A DNA stretch of 39,891 nt from positions 1 through 39,891 of the forward strand of contig CALUIE010000020.1 of assembly GCA_944320605.1 (NCBI GenBank), read 5' to 3'. The stretch's first letter is position 1; every line of letters starts with the position of its first letter. The translations under genes were made by a program, and so were the position numbers. Positions 33,588 through 39,891 of this stretch are shown piece by piece. The notes below the pieces were generated by a model that ran no database searches, had not been told where the DNA came from, and saw only the letters and a list, made by a program, of their open reading frames with translations. This DNA comes from an uncultured Phocaeicola sp. Lineage in GTDB: Bacteria; Bacteroidota; Bacteroidia; Bacteroidales; Bacteroidaceae.

Positions 33588-35012
33588 TTATTTTATATTA
33601 TCTACGAATTTAAACAATCTATTCCAGCGTACTTTTCCGTCAAACCATCCTCTGTCCTTATCAAGAGACAGCCAGATGAAGATAGGCTTACCCACTATAT
33701 GATCCTCAGGTACAAATCCCCAGAAACGTGAATCGGCTGAATTATGACGGTTGTCACCCATCATCCAGTAATAGTCCATACGGAAAGTATATTTGTTTGT
33801 TTCCTCGCCGTTGATATAGATTTTGCCGTCCTTCACTTCTAATTTATTACCTTCATACACATGTATAGGACGTTCGTATATAGGAAGATTGTCGATTGTC
33901 AGTTCAATGGTTTCGCCCTTCTTAGGGATCCATACCGGTCCGTAGTTATCGGTAGTCCATCCTGTGAGTTTGTTTACAGGATACAAACCTCCCGCATCAT
34001 CACCTGGAACATCTGTTATTGATTTCACAAGATCTTTACGCGCCAGCAGAGCTGCCTTGGCTTTCTCAGTAAGCGGAATGTTATAAACCGACTCCTGCGG
34101 ATAATAAGCCATAAGATCTTCTTTACTTATTCCCAGTTCCCTACACAGTTCATCAGGAAGCTGACGTGTGGTCTGTACGAAATATCTGTACTGTACATTA
34201 TCCGGTTCCTTATTTGCCTTACCATCAAGATAAACTATCTTATTCTTGATTTCCAGCGTCTGTCCAGGAAGTCCTACGCATCGTTTCACATAGTTCTCGC
34301 GTCTGTCAACAGGACGGCTCACCACTTCGCCGAACATAGACTTGTTTTCATCAATATATCTGCGACCTACCGCATAGTAATAATCATAAACATCACGTTG
34401 CTGCAACGGTGTAAGAGTTGACATATCGATAGGTTTGGAAAGTTCCTTACCTGCCTGATAGCTTATGCGGTAGATATCCTCTGCCGGCATAGCCGTAGCC
34501 ACAGTATCTCCGGCAGGAAAGTTAAACACCACGATATCGTTAAGTTGCACATGACCGAGGGCCTCCACACGCTTATAATCCCATTTAGGCCATTCTAAGT
34601 ACGACTTGCAGTTGAACACAGGGAGTGTATGTTGAGTAAGCGGCATGTGAAGCGGAGTTTGCGGAACTCTTGCTCCATAACTCATCTTGCTTACAAACAG
34701 ATAGTCCCCAACAAGCAACGACTTCTCAAGCGAAGACGAAGGAATTACATAGTTCTGAAAGAAATACAGATTTACAAAATATACTGCCACCAAAGCGAAT
34801 ACTATGGCATCCACCCAACTCATAACAGTAACTACAAGCGGATTCTTAGACTTCTTCCACCATGTCCATGGTATTTTTTTTGTTATATAAACATCGAATA
34901 TAAACGGTATGGCAACTATACCAAGCCAACTTTTTAGCCATATAATGAATGCTAAATAAAGAGCCATTACTATGGCAAACTTTATCCATTGTTTGCGTGA
35001 TGCCTGTATCAT
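33588..35012 (-). CDS. lepB: Signal peptidase I (long Bacteroidales form)
   Basis: 474 residues, longer than E. coli LepB (about 324). Helices at about 12-40 and 64-88 anchor it in the inner membrane. Box B is VIPSSSLEKSL with nucleophile Ser94; the usual Met after it is Leu. Box D is YVKRCVGLPGQ with general-base Lys243. Box E is YYWMMGDNRHNSADSRFWGFV. A large insertion of about 100 residues lies between boxes B and D, and another after D. It removes signal peptides from exported proteins, including the enzymes and receptor of this window. It lies between dapB and the signal-peptidase-like gene. Confidence 0.95.
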   Translation of the reverse strand: MIQASRKQWIKFAIVMALYLAFIIWLKSWLGIVAIPFIFDVYITKKIPWTWWKKSKNPLVVTVMSWVDAIVFALVAVYFVNLYFFQNYVIPSSSLEKSLLVGDYLFVSKMSYGARVPQTPLHMPLTQHTLPVFNCKSYLEWPKWDYKRVEALGHVQLNDIVVFNFPAGDTVATAMPAEDIYRISYQAGKELSKPIDMSTLTPLQQRDVYDYYYAVGRRYIDENKSMFGEVVSRPVDRRENYVKRCVGLPGQTLEIKNKIVYLDGKANKEPDNVQYRYFVQTTRQLPDELCRELGISKEDLMAYYPQESVYNIPLTEKAKAALLARKDLVKSITDVPGDDAGGLYPVNKLTGWTTDNYGPVWIPKKGETIELTIDNLPIYERPIHVYEGNKLEVKDGKIYINGEETNKYTFRMDYYWMMGDNRHNSADSRFWGFVPEDHIVGKPIFIWLSLDKDRGWFDGKVRWNRLFKFVDNIK

Positions 35013-35020
35013 TTTGTAAA

Positions 35021-35048
35021 TTAAGAATTAAAAGTTAAGAATTAAAAG
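35021..35048. repeat. Tandem 14-bp duplication between dapB and lepB
   Basis: TTAAGAATTAAAAG occurs twice in a row (35021-35034 and 35035-35048). Such AT-rich slippage repeats are common between genes in this group, so I give it no function. Confidence 0.7.
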
Positions 35049-35068
35049 CTGAGAATCAGCCAAGATAA

Positions 35069-35824
35069 TTAAAAGTTGAACAAGTCATTCATACCTAAAA
35101 ATCCTGTATGCTCGGCAGTATATTCTGCGGCAAGCACAGCACCAAGGGCAAATCCCTTACGGTTCTTCGCATCATGAGTGATGATGATGGAATCCGCTTC
35201 CGATTCGTATGTTATGGTATGAATGCCCGGTACTTCATCACGACGTATTGCGCTCACCGGCATTTCATTTGCAGCACATTCAGTGGTACCTGTCACAGTT
35301 CCGTCCGGTGCGGTTAGTGTACCCATCACCCATTTATCCTTACGGTCGAGATTCTCCAGAATACCTTCTGCCAATGTTATAGCGGTACCGCTTGGAGCAT
35401 CAAGTTTGTGTATATGATGAGTTTCCACCATTGAAACATCATATCCCGGGAAATTATTCATTATACGGGCCAGATACTTGTTTACTGCAGAGAAAATAGC
35501 TACGCCAAGACTGAAGTTTGATGACCAAAACAAAGTGGCACCTTCTTCGGCACACATACGGCGCATTTCGTCAGCATGTTCGCCCATCCATCCGGTACTA
35601 CCGGAAACCACCTTAACACCGTTTCTGAAAGCCGACATACAGTTATTGTAAGCCACAGAAGGAGCAGTAAACTCTATTGCTACATCAGCCGAGCGGAACG
35701 CCTCCGACTCGAAATCCTGTGTGTTGTTTATATCTATGATGCAAACAATTTCATGTCCACGTGAAAGAGCAATTTTTTCTATCTCTTTGCCCATCTTTCC
35801 ATATCCAATTAATGCTATCTTCAT
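35069..35824 (-). CDS. dapB: 4-hydroxy-tetrahydrodipicolinate reductase
   Basis: 251 residues, normal length. It catalyses the NAD(P)H-dependent reduction step in the diaminopimelate/lysine pathway needed for peptidoglycan. The dinucleotide loop is GYGKMGKEI at residues 7-15. The catalytic/substrate motif VETHHIHKLDAPSGTAI contains the His pair and the KxDAPSGTA loop. GSTGW and FSLGVAIF match other conserved positions. It is the first gene of the dapB-lepB-lepB-like-wbqC-like series, with a predicted -7 box 23 bp upstream. Confidence 0.97.
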   Translation of the reverse strand: MKIALIGYGKMGKEIEKIALSRGHEIVCIIDINNTQDFESEAFRSADVAIEFTAPSVAYNNCMSAFRNGVKVVSGSTGWMGEHADEMRRMCAEEGATLFWSSNFSLGVAIFSAVNKYLARIMNNFPGYDVSMVETHHIHKLDAPSGTAITLAEGILENLDRKDKWVMGTLTAPDGTVTGTTECAANEMPVSAIRRDEVPGIHTITYESEADSIIITHDAKNRKGFALGAVLAAEYTAEHTGFLGMNDLFNF

Positions 35825-35846
35825 ATTTTTCGATTTATTTTAGCCA

Positions 35847-35854
35847 CAAAGATA
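35847..35854 (-). promoter_or_regulatory. -7 box of dapB
   Basis: The minus strand reads TATCTTTG, a full match, 23 bp before the dapB ATG. No good -33 box is seen. The 81-bp gap is shared with the divergent DUF2851 gene, for which I found no clear promoter. Confidence 0.5.
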
Positions 35855-35905
35855 ATGCTTTTCATTATAAATCATTACATTTAGGCAATATTTACACTCG
35901 TTAGC

Positions 35906-37168
35906 ATGGAACAACTTTTACACTACGTATGGAAACACAAACTTTTCCCGCTTAAGCCATTACGTACTACAGACGGTATGGAAGTGGAGGTTATCGACCC
36001 AGGACTGTGGAATAACAATGCAGGTCCCGACTTTTTCAATGCCAAGATTAAGATAGATGGTGTGTTATGGATAGGGAACATCGAAATACACATAAAAGCT
36101 TCCGACTGGAAATTACATCATCATGACACAAATTCAGATTACGACAATGTAATTCTCCACATAGCATCCGACATTGATTATGAACCGTGCCGCCCAAACG
36201 GAGAGAAGATTCCACAAATGGAGTTGCACTACCCCACTTATCTTGTGGACAACTATAACGAACTTATACGTACGTCACACTATCCGGCGTGCTACAAGCT
36301 TATTCCGACACTATCCAAACTGTTAATGCACAGCTGGCTGAACACACTCCAGATAGAGCGTTTCGAAGAAAAGACGGAACGTATAGACAAACTGATGAAA
36401 AAATATAATAACAATTGGGAAGATGTGTTCTTCATCACATTGGCACGTAACTTCGGTTTCGGAACCAACAGTGACGCTTTCGAATTATGGGCACAGACCA
36501 TTCCATTAAGAGCTGTGGATAAACACCGTGACAATCTTTTCCAAATAGAAGCCATATTTTTCGGACAAGCAGGACTTTTGGACGAGGCATACGATGAATA
36601 CACAGATAGATTATTAAAGGAATACACATATCTTAAACACAAATTCGGTTTCACTACATCAAATAATTGCCGTTGGAAACTGCTGCGTATGCGTCCCGGG
36701 AACTTTCCTCACGTAAGGATTGCGCAATTAGCGAAGATGTATCACACATCACAGGGACTGTTGTCAAAGATTCTTGAGGCAGAAACAATAGAGAATTTAA
36801 GACCAATGTTTGAAACAGATACCTCTGAATACTGGATTACACACTACACCTTCGGAGAAGTCTCGACTCCTATAAAAAAGAATCTCAGCAAATCATCTGC
36901 CAATTTACTGATTATAAACACAGTAATACCATTCCTCTATGCATACGGAAAACACAGAGGTATAAACCGTCTTACAGCACGTGCCTCAGAAATGTTGGAA
37001 ACACTAAAGCCTGAGAACAACTACATCACACGTATGTGGAAGGAATGCGGACTGGAAGCCGCACACGCAGGCGACAGCCAGGCACTGATACAACTGAAAA
37101 AGAACTATTGCGACCCGAAGAAATGCCTTTACTGCCGCATCGGATTTGAATATTTGAAAAAGAGTTGA
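35906..37168 (+). CDS. DUF2851-family protein
   Basis: 420 residues. The start is characteristic of the family: MEQLLHYVWKHKLFP, then LWNNNAGPDFFNAKIKIDG, WIGNIEIHIKASDW and HHHDTNSDYDNVILHI. This is a conserved Bacteroidetes family whose function I do not know. The D-F-F-N-A-K/E-I-H pattern looks like a PD-(D/E)xK nuclease-like core (inference). It ends with a Cys-rich tail, CDPKKCLYCRIGFEY, which may bind metal. There is no signal peptide, so it is cytosolic. It diverges from dapB and converges on the dihydrouridine synthase gene. Confidence 0.9.
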   Translation: MEQLLHYVWKHKLFPLKPLRTTDGMEVEVIDPGLWNNNAGPDFFNAKIKIDGVLWIGNIEIHIKASDWKLHHHDTNSDYDNVILHIASDIDYEPCRPNGEKIPQMELHYPTYLVDNYNELIRTSHYPACYKLIPTLSKLLMHSWLNTLQIERFEEKTERIDKLMKKYNNNWEDVFFITLARNFGFGTNSDAFELWAQTIPLRAVDKHRDNLFQIEAIFFGQAGLLDEAYDEYTDRLLKEYTYLKHKFGFTTSNNCRWKLLRMRPGNFPHVRIAQLAKMYHTSQGLLSKILEAETIENLRPMFETDTSEYWITHYTFGEVSTPIKKNLSKSSANLLIINTVIPFLYAYGKHRGINRLTARASEMLETLKPENNYITRMWKECGLEAAHAGDSQALIQLKKNYCDPKKCLYCRIGFEYLKKS

Positions 37169-37182
37169 CAGTTGTCAACTCT
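37161..37182. terminator. Hairpin between DUF2851 and the dus-like gene
   Basis: AGAGTTGAC-AGTT-GTCAACTCT is a perfect 9-bp stem that includes the DUF2851 stop codon. It lies between two convergent genes and could serve both. No strong T-run follows. Its core word is the same GTTGAC as in the 27640-27693 repeats. Confidence 0.5.
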
Positions 37183-37199
37183 TCAACTTGTTTCCTGTC

Positions 37200-38141
37200 T
37201 CACCTCAATTCCTCAACTTCTTTCAGATAGACCGATAACTTATTTGCCTTATGAATGGCTTTCCTTTTCTTTTTATCAAGTTCAGGAAGCCAATATTCCC
37301 ATAAAGATTTCATTTTAAGAAGTAACTGTGCCTCACCACCCTCAATGGTTTCTGAATACCTTTCGTAAATAATAGAATGCATACGGCGTACCTTGAAATA
37401 TAGTTCATCGCGTTCCATTTCTGTACCATTTTTATAACAGGCCGCCAAAGATCCGTCGGCAAAAAGTCCACGCCCTATCATTACACCGTACAAATAGGGA
37501 AATTTTTCAACTACCCTGTTTATATCTGCCACGCTGCACAAATCGCCATTATATACCAAAGGCTTACGACACTCGTTGTAAAACTCTGCAAAAGCCTCCA
37601 TATCTACCTCACCCTTATACTGCTGCTTACCAATACGCGGATGAACAGTAACCATTTTCACTTCAGAGTTATTTATGGCAGGCAAGATATCTTTCCACTC
37701 ATCAGCTGACACCTGTCCTAACCTCATCTTCACACTGAAAGATATACCATCGTCAGAATAAGCATTGACACAATCCATAAGCGCAGTCACCTTTTCTGGA
37801 TATTGCAATATACCGCTACCTTTTCCTCTATTTGCTATCAACGGGAAAGGACAACCCATATTAAGGTCAATCTCCTTATATCCTAAAGATATAATGAAAT
37901 CAACCAAAGTTTTCATTTCCTCCGGCTCAGAAGCCATAATCTGAGGAATCAACCTTATATCACGATTATTTTCAGGAAGAACCTCGCGCTTGTCCTTATT
38001 ACGAATTCCACCTTTCTCATATCTGATGAAAGGAGTGAAATATGCATCCACCCCACCAAACACTTCATTATGTGCCACACGCCATGCTGATTCCGTAAAA
38101 CCTTGCAACGGAGCGGCAAAAATCTTAACTTTTTTCTCCAT
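37200..38141 (-). CDS. tRNA-dihydrouridine synthase
   Basis: 313 residues, an FMN-dependent TIM barrel. It starts FAAPLQGFTESAWR (the family's APMxGxT-like motif). The catalytic Cys97 is in DLNMGCPFP, followed by RGKGSGIL. SVKMRLG and VTVHPRIGKQQYKG supply FMN- and tRNA-binding residues, and VMIGRGLFADGSL the phosphate-binding end. It reduces a uridine in the D-loop of tRNA. Which position it modifies cannot be decided from sequence. It is slightly short at the C-terminus compared with E. coli DusB but complete within the family range. Confidence 0.93.
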   Translation of the reverse strand: MEKKVKIFAAPLQGFTESAWRVAHNEVFGGVDAYFTPFIRYEKGGIRNKDKREVLPENNRDIRLIPQIMASEPEEMKTLVDFIISLGYKEIDLNMGCPFPLIANRGKGSGILQYPEKVTALMDCVNAYSDDGISFSVKMRLGQVSADEWKDILPAINNSEVKMVTVHPRIGKQQYKGEVDMEAFAEFYNECRKPLVYNGDLCSVADINRVVEKFPYLYGVMIGRGLFADGSLAACYKNGTEMERDELYFKVRRMHSIIYERYSETIEGGEAQLLLKMKSLWEYWLPELDKKKRKAIHKANKLSVYLKEVEELR

Positions 38142-38198
38142 ATATGCAAAAATATGAAGAATATTCCTTACAACGATAGATATAAAAGGATTTTTCCG

Positions 38199-38206
38199 TA
38201 TGTTTG
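38199..38206 (+). promoter_or_regulatory. -7 box of the thioesterase-dprA pair
   Basis: TATGTTTG is a full TAnnTTTG match. Transcription would begin near 38213, past the ATGs at 38103 and 38208. This supports the ATG at 38235 as the translation start. Confidence 0.55.
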
Positions 38207-38234
38207 TATGTTATCAATACTAAAAAGCTTAAAA

Positions 38235-38639
38235 ATGAAATACATCTTTGAATTGAAAATGAAGGTACGTGATTATGAGTGTGACCTTCAAGGTATAGTG
38301 AATAATGCCAACTACCAACATTATATTGAACACACCCGTCATGAATTCCTTTTATCTTTAGGAGTAAGTTTCGCACGACTTCACGAAGAAGGTATCGACC
38401 CTGTAGTAGCAAGACTTAACATGGCTTTCAAGACTCCATTAAAGAGTGGCGATGAATTCATCTCAAAACTATACATAAAGAAAGAAGGTATAAAATACGT
38501 ATTCTATCAGGACATTTTCCGCCTGCCTGACATGAAGCCTGTAATCAAAGCTACAGTAGAAACAGTATGTGTGATAAACGGCAAATTAGGCGACAGCGAG
38601 GTTTTCAACACTATCTTCTCACCGTATTTCAGCGAATAG
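38235..38639 (+). CDS. Acyl-CoA thioesterase (4HBT/hot-dog fold)
   Basis: 134 residues from the ATG at 38235. The open frame continues upstream to 38103 but there overlaps the divergent dus-like gene, so the shorter form is chosen. It has the 4-hydroxybenzoyl-CoA-thioesterase signature: VRDYECDLQGIVNNANYQHY, where the Asp before LQGIVNNANY is the catalytic position, and then HTRHEFLLSLG. A single hot-dog domain of this length usually forms dimers or tetramers. It hydrolyses an acyl-CoA; the chain type is unknown. The dprA start follows 7 bp after its stop, so the two are co-transcribed. Confidence 0.9.
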   Translation: MKYIFELKMKVRDYECDLQGIVNNANYQHYIEHTRHEFLLSLGVSFARLHEEGIDPVVARLNMAFKTPLKSGDEFISKLYIKKEGIKYVFYQDIFRLPDMKPVIKATVETVCVINGKLGDSEVFNTIFSPYFSE

Positions 38640-38646
38640 CACTATT

Positions 38647-39768
38647 ATGAACGAAGAACTGCTTTACACTATGGCACTCACACGTCTGCCAGGACTTGGT
38701 CTGATAGGCGCACACCGGTTAATAGAGGCGGCGGGCTCGGCTACAATAATATTCAACAATGCCAAAAACCTTAAAGACATTATGCCGGATGTATCACAAA
38801 AAGTAGCAGATGCAATTGTAAATTGCGACGTACTGCGCTTGTGTGAAGCTGAGATACGTTTTGCAGAGAAGAACAACATCAAATGTCTGACAATAAAAGA
38901 TGAAGACTATCCTTCACGCCTTCGTGAGTGTGATGATGCGCCATTGTTATTATTCTACAAAGGTACAGCCAACCTTAACAGCTTGCATATAATAAATATT
39001 GTAGGAACACGCCACGCTACTGAATACGGCAAGGATATCTGCCAAAAGTTCATAAACGAGTTGCACGAAATAATTCCCGATGTAATAATTGTAAGCGGAC
39101 TGGCATACGGCATAGACATAAGTGCACACAGAGCCGCGCTACAGCATGGTATTGGAACAGTTGGCGTATTGGCACACGGTCTTGACAGGATATATCCTGC
39201 CGTACACCGACGTACAGCAGCCGAAATGCTCGCTCACGGCGGACTTATAACCGAATATCCAAGCGGAACAAACCCTGACAGACAAAACTTTATAAAACGA
39301 AACAGAATAATAGCAGGCATGAGTGATGCCACAATAGTAGTGGAATCGGCAGTAAAAGGAGGTGCACTTATCACAGCTGATATAGCAGAAAGCTATAACC
39401 GCGACTGTTTTGCATTTCCTGGTCGTATAGGTGATGAATATTCAATCGGCTGCAATACTCTAATTCGTGATAATAGAGCTATACTCCTACAAAGTGCAGA
39501 AGAATTTGTCAAGGCGATGAATTGGGACTCAACTCCAATAATTAAGTCACACGAAGGCATACAGCGGCAACTATTTCCTGACCTCACCTCAGAAGAAGAG
39601 TTCGTAATGTCGCAATTGAAAAATAATCCTGATGGTCTTCAGATAAACACGCTTGTTGTTAATACCAATATCCCTATAAACAAAATGGCAGGCATACTTT
39701 TCGAAATGGAGATGAAAGGAATTGTACGAATTATGGCAGGAGGCATATACAAACTAATTCAGATTTAA
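38647..39768 (+). CDS. dprA: DNA-processing protein DprA
   Basis: 373 residues. A short N-terminal helical/SAM-like domain (LPGLGLIGAHRLIEA) is followed by the Rossmann-type DprA core: IVGTRHATEYG, SGLAYGIDISAHRAAL, GVLAHGLDRIYP, FIKRNRIIAGMSDATIVVES and GGALITADIAESY. A C-terminal winged helix covers about 305-370. DprA loads RecA onto single-stranded DNA during natural transformation and is also widespread in species not known to be competent. It is complete and in an operon with the thioesterase. Confidence 0.96.
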   Translation: MNEELLYTMALTRLPGLGLIGAHRLIEAAGSATIIFNNAKNLKDIMPDVSQKVADAIVNCDVLRLCEAEIRFAEKNNIKCLTIKDEDYPSRLRECDDAPLLLFYKGTANLNSLHIINIVGTRHATEYGKDICQKFINELHEIIPDVIIVSGLAYGIDISAHRAALQHGIGTVGVLAHGLDRIYPAVHRRTAAEMLAHGGLITEYPSGTNPDRQNFIKRNRIIAGMSDATIVVESAVKGGALITADIAESYNRDCFAFPGRIGDEYSIGCNTLIRDNRAILLQSAEEFVKAMNWDSTPIIKSHEGIQRQLFPDLTSEEEFVMSQLKNNPDGLQINTLVVNTNIPINKMAGILFEMEMKGIVRIMAGGIYKLIQI

Positions 39769-39809
39769 AACAAAAAACAGCAGTAAAAAAACAAAATTCA
39801 TTGTTATTC

Positions 39810-39891
39810 TTACCGCACCTTCAGCCTACGATTGGTTACGGTAAACGTAGCTTGGTCCTCAAATATACCTTTAGCACTGTATTCAATGCGA
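39810..39891 (-). CDS. C-terminal end of an unknown protein
   Basis: The minus strand is open from the right edge to a TAA at 39810-39812, giving 26 residues that end ATFTVTNRRLKVR. It is beta-rich in appearance. It is too short to assign, but the position (convergent with dprA, about 40 bp apart) and the protein-like composition suggest a real gene continuing beyond the window. Confidence 0.4.
   Translation of the reverse strand, partial: RIEYSAKGIFEDQATFTVTNRRLKVR

Noticed and set aside
38103-38234. Longer start for the thioesterase
   Set aside because: Overlaps the divergent dus-like gene and precedes the -7 box; the extra residues are not part of the hot-dog fold.

Overview
The window looks like chromosomal DNA from a gut member of the order Bacteroidales (Bacteroides/Phocaeicola-like). 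The evidence is a SusC-type TonB-dependent receptor, a hybrid two-component system (HTCS), surface lipoproteins with C-[SN]-D-E starts, a fused SecDF, a DUF2851 gene, and many TAnnTTTG-type -7 boxes, the promoter signature of this phylum. The DNA is AT-rich and AT-biased between genes. No integrase, transposase, phage gene or CRISPR array was seen. Species cannot be named from the sequence alone.

Region 1 (1-15804) is a carbohydrate-utilisation locus. The start of a susC-like gene leaves the window on the left. It diverges from a 1320-aa HTCS sensor/regulator. Downstream, on the HTCS strand but behind their own promoter near 5177, lie: a fimbrillin-like/GLUG surface lipoprotein, a GH29 fucosidase, a 58-aa small protein, a second fimbrillin-like/GLUG lipoprotein, a GH20 hexosaminidase, a GH16 endo-glycosidase and a Cys-type sulfatase. 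Fucose, N-acetylhexosamine, sulfate and an internal beta-linkage together suggest a host mucin-type O-glycan or keratan-like target (inference). The two adhesin-like lipoproteins are an unusual component.

Region 2 (15826-25500) holds a small fimbrillin-like remnant, a beta-barrel outer-membrane protein, cysS, korB-korA (2-oxoacid:ferredoxin oxidoreductase), a tRNA-Arg(CCU) and secDF. All genes are on the minus strand except the tRNA. Several clear hairpin terminators separate them.

Region 3 (25519-30381) holds an M3 metallopeptidase lipoprotein and a compact minus-strand unit of two rhomboid proteases plus an endonuclease/exonuclease/phosphatase-family membrane protein.

Region 4 (30382-31878) is an AAA ATPase with a DUF4143-type C-terminus. 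Its promoter region carries inverted-repeat sites on a 33-bp spacing, the best candidate here for an undescribed regulatory element.

Region 5 (31895-39891) holds dapB-lepB-lepB-like-wbqC-like (minus strand), DUF2851, a tRNA-dihydrouridine synthase, an acyl-CoA thioesterase, dprA, and the end of an unknown gene. The second signal-peptidase homologue has lost both catalytic residues.

Between genes there are two arrays of GTTCA/TGAAC on an exact 11-bp period, 12 kb apart, each just 3' of a gene. There are also several other palindromic clusters that ordinary gene annotation would miss.
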